A stretch of DNA of 24,685 nucleotides, taken from NCBI GenBank assembly GCA_947463665.1, contig CANHUD010000006.1:1-24685 (forward strand), read 5' to 3'. The notes beneath the pieces were generated by a model. That model saw only the letters and a program-made list of their open reading frames with translations, did no database searches and had not been told where the DNA came from. Shown here piece after piece: positions 7,522-15,743 of this stretch (position 1 is its first letter; the number at the start of each line of letters is the position of its first letter). This stretch comes from Sphingobacteriales bacterium. Lineage in GTDB: Bacteria; Bacteroidota; Bacteroidia; Chitinophagales; Chitinophagaceae. Both the position numbers and the translations under genes were made by a program.

Positions 7522-9075
7522 ATGGACACAAAACATACTGATTCCGGAATCGAGATCAAACCCGTCTACACGATACAGGACCTTCCTCCGGCTGCTGCTG
7601 AACGTCCGGGTCAGTTTCCCTTTACGAGAGGCATTCAACCGGATATGTACCGGGGAAAATTATGGACCATGCGGCAATATGCCGGTTTTTCGACTGCTGC
7701 TGAAAGCAACCAGCGCTACAAGTATTTGTTATCACAGGGTGTTACCGGGCTCAGTGTTGCATTTGATCTGCCTACACAAATCGGGTACGACAGTGACCAC
7801 GATCTTGCCGATGGGGAGGTTGGGAAAGTAGGAGTAGCTATTGATTCCATCGCCGATATGCGCACCCTTTTTGATGGAATAAAACTGGAAGACATCACCA
7901 CTTCCATGACCATCAATGCCACCGGATACATCTTACTGGCCTTCTATGTGGCGCTTGCAAAAGAACAGGGGGCCGATCTGTCAAAAATTGGAGGCACCAT
8001 CCAAAACGATATTTTAAAAGAATATGCCGCAAGGGGCACCTACATTTATCCTCCCAAACCTTCCATGCGCATCATTACGGATGTTTTCGAATGGTGCAGC
8101 CAGGAGCTGCCGAAGTGGAATACCATTTCCATTTCCGGCTACCATATACGGGAAGCCGGCAGTACGGCCGCCCAGGAGATAGCCTTCACACTGGCAAATG
8201 GTAAAGCCTATGTGCAGGCTGCCCTACAGAAAGGCCTGGATATAAATGTTTTTGGAAAACGATTGTCCTTTTTCTTTAATGCACACAATCACCTGTTTGA
8301 AGAAATTGCCAAGTTCCGTGCAGCCCGGCGAATCTGGGCGGATATCATGCGCTCCCTTGGAGCAACCGATCCTAAAGCCATGATGCTGCGCTTTCATACG
8401 CAAACAGGAGGAAGTACCTTAACCGCACAACAACCCCTGAACAATGTAGCCCGGGTTACCATTCAGTCCCTGGCAGCAGTACTTGGCGGCACTCAATCCC
8501 TTCATACCAATGGCTACGATGAGGCCCTGAGTCTGCCAACGGAAGAGGCTGCCCGACTTGCGCTCCGCACCCAACAGATCGTGGCTTTTGAAAGCGGGGT
8601 GGCCGATACGGCCGATCCATTGGCAGGGTCTTTTTTCGTGGAAGCACTGACGAATGAAATGGAAGCCAAAACCCTGGCGATCATCGGACAGATCGATGCC
8701 ATGGGCGGAAGTGTGGAAGCTATTGAAGCCGGCTGGATGCAGGAACAAATCGCCCGAAGTGCATATGCCTATCAGCGAAGCATTGAATCGAAAGAAAGAA
8801 TTATTGTAGGGCAAAACAGGTTTACTACAGAACAGGAAGAGTCCATCCCTGTATTCCGCGTTCCGGCGGCCATACAGCAGGAGCAGATCAGCCGCCTGAC
8901 AACGTTCCGAGCTGCCAGAGATGCCCGAAAAGTGTCGGATTCCCTTACTGCAGTCCGCGATGCAGCTGTTAATGGATACAATCTGATGCCACTGGTCATT
9001 TCTGCGGTTGAAAACAACTGTACATTAGGTGAGATCTCCGATGAACTGAGAGCAATTTTTGGAGAATACCGCTGA
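7522..9075 (+). CDS. Methylmalonyl-CoA mutase family protein, catalytic TIM-barrel domain only
   Basis: Methylmalonyl-CoA mutase uses adenosylcobalamin to interconvert methylmalonyl-CoA and succinyl-CoA. This 517-residue protein covers the substrate-binding barrel but ends shortly after it; the C-terminal B12-binding domain with the D-x-H-x-x-G motif is absent. By my recollection of Propionibacterium numbering, Y89, Q197, R207 and H244 correspond to Y53, Q161, R171 and H208, all at a constant offset of 36. Y53 (in R-Q-Y-A-G-F-S) and R171 are the residues that favour methylmalonyl-CoA; isobutyryl-CoA mutase has Phe and Gln there. The G-T-I-Q-N-D-I-L-K-E and S-I-S-G-Y-H motifs are intact. It needs a B12 domain from elsewhere (archaeal-type small subunit or the classical MutA/MutB), or may be a non-catalytic partner subunit. 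Confidence 0.9.
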   Translation: MDTKHTDSGIEIKPVYTIQDLPPAAAERPGQFPFTRGIQPDMYRGKLWTMRQYAGFSTAAESNQRYKYLLSQGVTGLSVAFDLPTQIGYDSDHDLADGEVGKVGVAIDSIADMRTLFDGIKLEDITTSMTINATGYILLAFYVALAKEQGADLSKIGGTIQNDILKEYAARGTYIYPPKPSMRIITDVFEWCSQELPKWNTISISGYHIREAGSTAAQEIAFTLANGKAYVQAALQKGLDINVFGKRLSFFFNAHNHLFEEIAKFRAARRIWADIMRSLGATDPKAMMLRFHTQTGGSTLTAQQPLNNVARVTIQSLAAVLGGTQSLHTNGYDEALSLPTEEAARLALRTQQIVAFESGVADTADPLAGSFFVEALTNEMEAKTLAIIGQIDAMGGSVEAIEAGWMQEQIARSAYAYQRSIESKERIIVGQNRFTTEQEESIPVFRVPAAIQQEQISRLTTFRAARDARKVSDSLTAVRDAAVNGYNLMPLVISAVENNCTLGEISDELRAIFGEYR

Positions 9076-11631
9076 TCATTTTCTTCTGCGTAACCATTTC
9101 TCCACTTCCACAGCATGGAAAAGAACGGCAGCTCCTCCCATACAGATCATAAGTTCGGTTATACTGAGCGGTTGTGTTCGGAAAACAGTATTCGCCACCG
9201 GCAGATAAATTACTGCCAGCTGCAATCCTACCGTCAGCAGCACAGCCCCCAGAAGTGGCAGATTGGTTCCAATACCCTGGCGGAAAAGGAATTGCCGATC
9301 GCTGCGTATAGCCAGCACATGAGCCAGCTGGGCAAAGGAAAGTACGGTAAACACCATGGTTTGCCAATGTGCTAACGACTGGTTTATGGCCCATGCCTGT
9401 ATGGCCAGTGTGATGGCAGCCATCAACATTCCAACCCATACTATATGTACCCCAATGCCCCCGGCAAACAGGCTTTCTCCGGATGGCCTTGGAGGTCGGT
9501 TCATCACATCCGATTCTGCTTTTTCACCCGCCAGTGCCAGCCCGGGCAACCCATCGGTTACCAGATTGATCCATAAAATGTGAATAGGAAGAAGAGGCAT
9601 CGGAAGTCCCAACAGCGGGGCCAGGAAAATCGTCCAGATTTCCGCACCATTGCAGGTCATGATGTATTTGACAAATTTTCGAATGTTATCATAGATCCGT
9701 CTGCCTTCGCGCACTGCATGAACGATCGTAGTGAAATTATCATCCAGCAGAATCATATCCGATGATTCCTTGCTGACGTCGGTACCATTAATACCCATAG
9801 CTACCCCGATATCTGCAGCCTTGAGCGAAGGCGCATCATTCACTCCGTCTCCTGTCATAGCCAGGAAATAGCCTTTCTGCTGCAGGGCTTTTACGATCAT
9901 CAGTTTTTGTTCCGGAGAAACGCGGGCGTAAACAGCAATGTGTTCTACTCGTTCAGAGAGTCCCTGCTCCCCCATCTTTTTCAGGTCTGAACCCGTTACC
10001 ACCCAGTCCCCTTCTTCCAGCATTCCGATGTCACGGGCAATGGCTTTGGCTGTTTCCGGATGATCGCCTGTGATCATAACGGGTTTGATTCCGGCGGTTC
10101 TGCATTGATGGATCGCCTCCCTTACATCTTCTCTGGGAGGGTCTATCATGCCTGCCAGTCCTGTTAGTATAAGGTCATTTTCCAGTTCATCCGCTACCCG
10201 GTTATCCGGAAATGTATCCAGTACCCGGTACGCATAAGCGATTACCCGCATGCCCTGTGCCGACCATTCCGAAGCAAGGGTATCCATCGTTGGGTTCATG
10301 TGTTCCTCTGCCAGTCTGTCAGCAATTGACTCCATGGCCCCTTTGGTCAGGACCAGATACTGGCTCCCCATACGGTGGACGGTTGTCATGCATTTCCGAT
10401 CCGAGTCAAAAGGTATTTCAGCGATTCTGGGATATTTAGCTGCAAAAACAGCCATAGGCTCCGCCAGTTCGTTTTCTGCTTTCTCGGCCAGTGCCAACTC
10501 AGTAGGATCGCCCAGCGGGTCTCCGTTCTCCCCTTTTTTTACATCATGGTTCAACGCCATGCCTGCCAGGAAAGGTGAAACCGGAATGGCCTCTTCCCGA
10601 TGACCTGCATCAAAGCATTTTACCACTTTCATGCGGTTAAGGGTTAGAGTTCCTGTTTTGTCGGAACAGATGAAGGAAATGGATCCCAGGGTTTCTACGG
10701 CCGGTAACTTGCGGATCAGTGCGTTTGCCTGCATCAGCCTTCTGGCCCCCATAGCCAGTGCTATATTGATCAAAGCCGGTAGTGCCTCCGGAATGGCTGC
10801 AACGGCGAGGCTGATGGACAGCAGCAGCATCGACAAAGGTGCTTCCCCTCTCAGCAGACCGATGCCGAAAAGAATGACACAGATCGCTAATATGATATAC
10901 GACAGTTTCTTCCCAAAATCCCCCATTCGCTTCTTGAGGGGGGTGTCCATTTCGTCTTCCTGCAGCAGCTGGGCAATACGGCCAATCTCCGTTTGCATGC
11001 CGGTAGCTACCACCACGCCTGTGGCCCGTCCATTCACTACCATTGATCCTTTATAAGCCATATTCAGCCGGTCACCCAGCGGAATATCTTCCTGCTCTTC
11101 CAGTGTATCGGTGCTTTTATGAACAGCCAACGATTCTCCTGTCAGGGCAGATTCATTTACCTGTAGGGAAAAAGCATCGATCAGCCGGAGATCCGAAGGA
11201 ATAACATTACCCGCTTCCAGGGGTACGATATCACCCGGCACAAGCTCTGTAGAGGGAATCGACAGTTGTTGTCCGCCGCGAATACAGCGTGTCCGAACTT
11301 CCGCCATTTTACGCAGCGCATCCATTGCTTTCTCTGCATTGAATTCCTGAATGAATCCGATGAGCGCATTCAGGAATACTATGATCAGAATGATGATGGT
11401 ATCGGTCAGATCGCCAATGATGCCGGAGATAATGGCAGCAGCAATCAGCACAATGATCATGAAATCTTTGAACTGCGCAAGAAAGATGAGCCAGGCCGGC
11501 TTCGCTTTTTTCTCCTTAAGGGCATTGGGACCGTATTGCTCACGAAGCGCTTCAATGCGTGTTACGGGGAGGCCATCCCGACTAGTGCCGAGTTTCTGCA
11601 ACACATCGGTTGCAGACATGTAGTGCCACAT
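9076..11631 (-). CDS. Cation-transporting P-type ATPase, Ca2+ (type IIA, SERCA/PMR1-like)
   Basis: A P-type ATPase that exports a cation, most likely Ca2+, across the inner membrane. The 851 residues hold the actuator loop T-G-E-S (164-167), P-E-A-L-P in M4 (E282), the phosphorylated D324 in C-S-D-K-T-G-T-L-T, the nucleotide-binding K-G-A (430-432) and the hinge T-G-D-G-V-N-D (593-599). Residues that bind Ca2+ in SERCA site II are conserved: E309, N768, E771, N796, T799 and D800 correspond to E282, N661, E664, N689, T692 and D693. An N-terminal W-H-x-M-S-x-x-D-V-L segment supports the first ATG. It follows the ABC-F gene by 24 bases and is probably co-transcribed. Its stop TGA abuts the convergent mutase stop with no base between. 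Mn2+ transport remains possible. Confidence 0.93.
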   Translation of the reverse strand: MWHYMSATDVLQKLGTSRDGLPVTRIEALREQYGPNALKEKKAKPAWLIFLAQFKDFMIIVLIAAAIISGIIGDLTDTIIILIIVFLNALIGFIQEFNAEKAMDALRKMAEVRTRCIRGGQQLSIPSTELVPGDIVPLEAGNVIPSDLRLIDAFSLQVNESALTGESLAVHKSTDTLEEQEDIPLGDRLNMAYKGSMVVNGRATGVVVATGMQTEIGRIAQLLQEDEMDTPLKKRMGDFGKKLSYIILAICVILFGIGLLRGEAPLSMLLLSISLAVAAIPEALPALINIALAMGARRLMQANALIRKLPAVETLGSISFICSDKTGTLTLNRMKVVKCFDAGHREEAIPVSPFLAGMALNHDVKKGENGDPLGDPTELALAEKAENELAEPMAVFAAKYPRIAEIPFDSDRKCMTTVHRMGSQYLVLTKGAMESIADRLAEEHMNPTMDTLASEWSAQGMRVIAYAYRVLDTFPDNRVADELENDLILTGLAGMIDPPREDVREAIHQCRTAGIKPVMITGDHPETAKAIARDIGMLEEGDWVVTGSDLKKMGEQGLSERVEHIAVYARVSPEQKLMIVKALQQKGYFLAMTGDGVNDAPSLKAADIGVAMGINGTDVSKESSDMILLDDNFTTIVHAVREGRRIYDNIRKFVKYIMTCNGAEIWTIFLAPLLGLPMPLLPIHILWINLVTDGLPGLALAGEKAESDVMNRPPRPSGESLFAGGIGVHIVWVGMLMAAITLAIQAWAINQSLAHWQTMVFTVLSFAQLAHVLAIRSDRQFLFRQGIGTNLPLLGAVLLTVGLQLAVIYLPVANTVFRTQPLSITELMICMGGAAVLFHAVEVEKWLRRRK

Positions 11632-11655
11632 AACCTATATGGTTTAAAGTGATGA

Positions 11656-13281
11656 TCAGGCGTAGAGTTCCTGGCGCAGCACTTTCACACGTTCATCGGT
11701 CAGGTATTCGTCGAACGTCATCAGGCGGTCTATAAAACCTTTGGGTGTCAGTTCAATGATCCGGTTAGCAGTTGTATGCATAAAGGTGTGATCATGAGAT
11801 GTCATCAGCACGATACCCTTGTAATCGATACACTGTTCGTTGAAACTCTGGATGCTTTCAAGATCCAGGTGGTTGGTTGGCTGATCCAGTATGATGCAAT
11901 TCGGATTTTGCAGCATCATACGACTTAACATACAGCGTACCTTTTCTCCACCACTCAGCACATTGGTTTTCTTTCCGATGTCATCCCCGCTAAACAGCAT
12001 TTTTCCGAGGAAACCACGCAGGAAAGGCTCATCTGCATCTGTTACATGTGATGGAACAAACTGGCGCAGCCATTCGAGCAGGGTAAGTCCTTCGGTGAAA
12101 AACTCATTGTGCTCCACCGGCAGATAGGCTTTCGCAATTGTAGTACCCCATTCAAACTTACCCTCATCCGGCTGGCTGTTTCCATTGATGATTTCGAAGA
12201 ACTGGGTAATAGCCAGCGGATCACGGCTCACAAAGGCGATCTTATCGCCCTTGTTTATGCTGAAACTTATTTTACTGAAAAGCGGTCGTCCGTCAACGGA
12301 TTTAGACAGATTTTCCACGTTGAGGATCTGGTTCCCCACTTCGCGAAGCGGCTGAAAAATAATACCCGGGTATTTTCGGTTTGAAGGCTGGATCTCTTCG
12401 ATGGTAAGCTTCTCCAGCGCTTTCTTCCGGGCTGTGGCCTGCTTGGATTTTGAGGCATTGGCACTGAAACGAGCGATAAAGTCCATGAGAGCCTGCCGCT
12501 TATCCTCTGTTTTTTTATTTTTATCGCTCAGCTGACGGGCCATAAGCTGAGAGGATTCATACCAGAAGGTGTAGTTCCCGGTGAACACCTTGATCTTGGA
12601 ACGATCCACATCCGCCACATGTGTACAAACCGCATCCAGGAAGTGACGGTCGTGACTCACCACCAGTACAATGTTTTCATAATCAGCCAGGAAGTTTTCC
12701 AGCCAGGCGATGGTTTCAATATCCAACCCGTTGGTAGGCTCATCCAGCAGGAGGATGTCCGGATTCCCAAACAGCGCATTTGCCAGCAGCACGCGGACTT
12801 TGATGTTGGAAGGAATGTCTTTCATCAGCGACGAATGAAACTCCTCTTTCACACCCAGATCACTTAAGAGTGCGGCTGCATCGCTTTCAGCAGTATACCC
12901 TCCCATCTCTCCGAATTCACTTTCCAGTTCTCCTGCACGGATACCATCTTCTTCTGTGAAATCAGCAAGAGAGTAAATGTGTTCCCGTTCCTGCATGACC
13001 TTCCACATTTTCTGGTGGCCCATAAGAACGGTGTTGAGAACGGTCACTTCATCAAATTCGAAATGATTCTGTTTGAGTACTGCCAAGCGCTCTCCCGATG
13101 AAATTTCCACCGTTCCCTTATTGGGTTCAATTTCTCCACTCAGGATTTTCAGGAACGTACTTTTTCCTGCTCCATTGGCTCCAATAACGCCGTAACAATT
13201 GCCTTTGATGAAATTGATATTGACTTCTTCGAACAGGACGCGCTTGCCGTAAGCAAGCGTTATGTTTTTTGCACTGATCAT
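11656..13281 (-). CDS. ybiT: ABC-F family ATPase, YbiT type, with one degenerate ATP site
   Basis: ABC-F proteins bind the ribosomal E site and tune translation; they lack membrane domains. This 541-residue protein resembles YbiT throughout, including the linker R-F-S-A-N-A-S-K-S-K. ATP site 1 is intact: Walker A G-A-N-G-A-G-K-S (34-41), Walker B D180-E181, and the second-domain signature L-S-G-G-E-K (442-447). Site 2 is not: the first-domain signature reads I-P-S-N-I-K (156-161), the second Walker A reads V-S-R-D-P-L-A-I-T (351-359) with no Gly-Lys-Ser/Thr, and the Walker B glutamate is Gln (D466-Q467, codon CAG). H210 and H496 of the two switch loops remain. An ATG at 13323 is in frame, but the promoter (13299-13306) lies downstream of it, so I start at 13281. 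Confidence 0.92.
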   Translation of the reverse strand: MISAKNITLAYGKRVLFEEVNINFIKGNCYGVIGANGAGKSTFLKILSGEIEPNKGTVEISSGERLAVLKQNHFEFDEVTVLNTVLMGHQKMWKVMQEREHIYSLADFTEEDGIRAGELESEFGEMGGYTAESDAAALLSDLGVKEEFHSSLMKDIPSNIKVRVLLANALFGNPDILLLDEPTNGLDIETIAWLENFLADYENIVLVVSHDRHFLDAVCTHVADVDRSKIKVFTGNYTFWYESSQLMARQLSDKNKKTEDKRQALMDFIARFSANASKSKQATARKKALEKLTIEEIQPSNRKYPGIIFQPLREVGNQILNVENLSKSVDGRPLFSKISFSINKGDKIAFVSRDPLAITQFFEIINGNSQPDEGKFEWGTTIAKAYLPVEHNEFFTEGLTLLEWLRQFVPSHVTDADEPFLRGFLGKMLFSGDDIGKKTNVLSGGEKVRCMLSRMMLQNPNCIILDQPTNHLDLESIQSFNEQCIDYKGIVLMTSHDHTFMHTTANRIIELTPKGFIDRLMTFDEYLTDERVKVLRQELYA

Positions 13282-13298
13282 GGTTGCTCTTGAAGCCG

Positions 13299-13306
13299 CA
13301 AAGGTA
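13299..13306 (-). promoter_or_regulatory. -7 promoter element of the ABC-F / P-ATPase pair
   Basis: On the minus strand TACCTTTG followed by C matches TAnnTTTG(C). It lies between the glycosyltransferase stop (13320) and the ABC-F ATG (13281). It rules out the upstream in-frame ATG at 13323 and makes this pair separable from the longer minus-strand run. A TTTG at 13321-13324 is only 14 bases away, too close for a standard -33. Confidence 0.55.
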
Positions 13307-13319
13307 CGAAAAATAAGGC

Positions 13320-14342
13320 TCAAACCACTTCCAACACTCCGGAAAAGCGGTTTCGGATATAATGCAGGTTGTGTTTCAGAAAATCTGCTTTAAACTCACT
13401 GAATAACCTGTTTCTGAAGATTTGAGTGTAGCGCCTTGTCCGGATGCAAAGGATAGACCACCGGACGGCCAGAATACGATGGATCATCCGGTGGTTTAGG
13501 TCTGATCGTTTCAGGCAATATGAATAGAACCGACTGAGCCAATCTTCCAGTTTTACAAAATCCTGATTGCTTCGGAAGGCATCCGTATTCAGATTCAGAA
13601 AATTACTGTGCAGATTACAGTCGGCTTCACTGTACGGAATATTGAGATCATTCAGTACACGACGATCCAGCTGCAGGCGAAGTTCCAGCAGCCGTTGTTT
13701 TTTCTCAATCGAAATATTGGAGCCATGGATTCGATACAAGACCGTGTAGGATGGAACATTTCCTATCGGATAGCGCCGGGAGATCCGATAGGCGATCTCG
13801 TAATCTTCAATAATGTCAAAGCCTTCGCCATACAGAAATGTTCGGGCAACTTCGCCACGCATCATCAGGGTAGAATGACAGAAGGTAACATTGAACAACA
13901 GAAAGGTGGTTATATCAGCGGTCTTATGAGGTACATTTATGGACGTGAGGTGCTTTCCGCTTCCATCCATCACATGATAAAAACTTCCTACTGCACCCAG
14001 TTCCGGGTTTTGCTTCAGATAGTTCACCTGCGTCTCCAGCCGGTCGGGCAGTGCAACATCATCTGCATCCATACTGGCGATGTACGTACCTCTGGATGCC
14101 AGAATTCCCCTGTTACGGGAGTACACAATACCCCTATTAAACTCATTGGATAGTACACGGATGCGTGCGTCCTTAGCTTCCATCTCAAGGGCAATGGGCA
14201 GTGTCTGGTCGGCGGATGCATCGTTTACAATGATGAGTTCCAGATTCGGCCAGCTTTGTGTCAGGATGCTTTGTATGGCCTGCCGCAGATACTGGTCGGT
14301 ATTGTACGCAGGCATGACTACGGATACAAGAGGTTGATGCAT
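13320..14342 (-). CDS. Glycosyltransferase family 2 protein
   Basis: A GT-A fold inverting glycosyltransferase that moves a sugar from a nucleotide donor to an unknown acceptor, presumably for cell-surface glycan or glycoprotein. The 340 residues start V-S-V-V-M-P-A-Y-N (6-14). The conserved V-N-D-A-S-A-D segment holds D41, and the metal-binding acid motif is M-D-A-D-D (91-95). A later I-E-D-Y-E-I-A-Y-R-I segment supplies the likely catalytic acid. The C-terminal 130 residues are rich in Arg, Leu and Tyr without membrane helices. No other glycan genes are nearby, so acceptor and pathway cannot be inferred. It starts 45 bases after the beta-barrel gene, with a small hairpin in the gap, and is probably the last gene of that transcript. 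Confidence 0.88.
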   Translation of the reverse strand: MHQPLVSVVMPAYNTDQYLRQAIQSILTQSWPNLELIIVNDASADQTLPIALEMEAKDARIRVLSNEFNRGIVYSRNRGILASRGTYIASMDADDVALPDRLETQVNYLKQNPELGAVGSFYHVMDGSGKHLTSINVPHKTADITTFLLFNVTFCHSTLMMRGEVARTFLYGEGFDIIEDYEIAYRISRRYPIGNVPSYTVLYRIHGSNISIEKKQRLLELRLQLDRRVLNDLNIPYSEADCNLHSNFLNLNTDAFRSNQDFVKLEDWLSRFYSYCLKRSDLNHRMIHRILAVRWSILCIRTRRYTQIFRNRLFSEFKADFLKHNLHYIRNRFSGVLEVV

Positions 14343-14346
14343 ACAT

Positions 14347-14366
14347 CATCAGACTCAATTCTGATG
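14347..14366 (-). promoter_or_regulatory. Small perfect hairpin just upstream of the glycosyltransferase start codon
   Basis: CATCAGA (14347-14353) and TCTGATG (14360-14366) form a perfect 7-bp stem with a 6-base loop in the 45-base gap before the glycosyltransferase ATG. The 3' side of the stem on the transcript ends 4 bases before the start codon. No T-run follows, so it is not a terminator. It could affect initiation or simply be chance. Confidence 0.35.
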
Positions 14367-14387
14367 CCAGCATCCGGCTGAAAGGTT

Positions 14388-15056
14388 TTATTCTCCGGAG
14401 AAGCCGCCGAAGCCGAGTGAAAGACCAATATACCGGTTACGGAAAGAACCAAAGGATTCGTTGCTAACGGTTGTAAATCCATTGGCAGCATGAATGCGTA
14501 TACTGAAGCGGTTGCGCAGCAGGATACCTGCCGCAATGGAAGCCCCCAAATCGGTTCTTCTGACTTCTCCATTGTTCCGGCCGAACTGGATAGGGCCGTC
14601 GTTGTAGAACGTCTGACTGCCAACCATACCTTTAAGATTGTTTTCTCCGGACAAACCAACTGCCATATACCCGCCGGCTTCAGCAAAAAAACGAACAGTT
14701 CCTTCAGGCTGTACATATCCCAGATGAACAGGAAGATTGAGATAGGTAATATTAGAATTACCCGTTACCGCAACCGTCCCTACACCAGGAAAATTAACGG
14801 TACCATCTGCATCGTAGGCATAATAAAGCAGGCTCAGTTCAGGAGAGACATACCATCCGTTTCCCCCCAGTGGAATCTGTGTGAACACACCGGCTGTCCA
14901 ACCCGGAGCAGGTTTGGGCTTAACGCCTACCAGCACGTCACTCTTTATATTGGGGGCCGATAGTAAACCTCCGGCCCGTATACCCGGTCGGATCTGCGCA
15001 GCAGCTGAAACAGATAAAAAGCAGGCGAGCAGGAAATATAGCAAGTATGTTCGCAT
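14388..15056 (-). CDS. PorT-like outer membrane beta-barrel protein
   Basis: A small secreted protein expected in the outer membrane, of the beta-barrel family common in Bacteroidota; function unknown. The 222-residue chain starts M-R-T-Y-L-L-Y-F-L-L-A-C-F-L, a clear signal peptide with likely cleavage after A-A-A-Q (about residue 21). The mature part alternates hydrophobic and polar residues, with Gly-rich turns (I-R-A-G-G, A-E-A-G-G-Y, S-L-G-F-G-G-F) and phrases such as L-N-L-P-V-H-L-G-Y that recur in this fold. An ATG at 15080 is in frame, but it lies inside yggS and would put a charged stretch before the signal peptide, so I use 15056. It begins 10 bases after the yggS stop. Confidence 0.82.
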   Translation of the reverse strand: MRTYLLYFLLACFLSVSAAAQIRPGIRAGGLLSAPNIKSDVLVGVKPKPAPGWTAGVFTQIPLGGNGWYVSPELSLLYYAYDADGTVNFPGVGTVAVTGNSNITYLNLPVHLGYVQPEGTVRFFAEAGGYMAVGLSGENNLKGMVGSQTFYNDGPIQFGRNNGEVRRTDLGASIAAGILLRNRFSIRIHAANGFTTVSNESFGSFRNRYIGLSLGFGGFSGE

Positions 15057-15066
15057 CCGTAAAGTT

Positions 15067-15741
15067 TTATCGGTGCCCAAAAATAAGACTTCCGATCCGA
15101 ACCATGGTAGAACCTTCCTGAAGGGCTACAGGATAATCGCCACTCATGCCATAAGAACACTCCCTGAATGCAGGAAGGATATGAGCATATGTTTCCCGGA
15201 TCCAATTGAAAAGTCCTCCTGCCTCCTGAAACTCTGTCCGAATTTTTGTTTCATCCGACGTGAACGAAGCCATGGCCATGATACCACAGAGTTCCACATG
15301 CGGAAGCTGGTCTTTTTCCAACAGGTAAGCATCCAGCAAACCTGCCAGTTCATCTCTGTTCATTCCGAATTTGGTCTCTTCCTGAGCGATGTGGAGCTGC
15401 AACAGGCAACGGATCACCCGCTGTTGTCTGGCTGCCTGTTTATTGATTTCTTTCAGCAATTTGAACGATTCAACACCATGGATCATGTACACGAACGGGG
15501 CAATGTACTTGACTTTGTTGGTTTGGAGGTGACCAATGAAATGCCAACGGATATCTGCAGGCAATTGGGGCTGTTTATCTGCCAGCTCCTGTACATAGTT
15601 CTCCCCAAAGTCTCGCTGACCAAGTTCATAGAGGTCCTGAATGTCCTCTACAGGTTTGGTTTTGGAGACGGCCACCAGCAGTGCTCCTGCTTCCGTTACC
15701 TGTTGCCGAATAGTTGCGTAGGCTTCTTTATTGACCGACAT
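15067..15741 (-). CDS. yggS: YggS/PROSC-family pyridoxal-phosphate homeostasis protein
   Basis: YggS proteins bind PLP in a fold-type III barrel with no known enzymatic activity and help balance vitamin B6 vitamers and some amino-acid pools. The 224-residue protein has the PLP lysine K27 in A-V-S-K-T-K-P, then F-G-E-N-Y-V-Q-E, the W-H-F-I-G-H-L-Q-T-N-K motif, and the phosphate-binding end S-Y-G-M-S-G-D-Y followed by V-R-I-G-S. It is the second gene in an acyl-CoA dehydrogenase, yggS, beta-barrel run, with only 2 bases separating it from the dehydrogenase. That tight spacing implies co-transcription but not a shared pathway. Confidence 0.95.
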   Translation of the reverse strand: MSVNKEAYATIRQQVTEAGALLVAVSKTKPVEDIQDLYELGQRDFGENYVQELADKQPQLPADIRWHFIGHLQTNKVKYIAPFVYMIHGVESFKLLKEINKQAARQQRVIRCLLQLHIAQEETKFGMNRDELAGLLDAYLLEKDQLPHVELCGIMAMASFTSDETKIRTEFQEAGGLFNWIRETYAHILPAFRECSYGMSGDYPVALQEGSTMVRIGSLIFGHR

Positions 15742-15743
15742 AA

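Noticed and set aside
13282..13323. Longer N-terminus for the ABC-F protein starting at 13323.
   Set aside because: It would overlap the glycosyltransferase stop and place the start upstream of the -7 element at 13299-13306; the extra residues do not resemble the family N-terminus.
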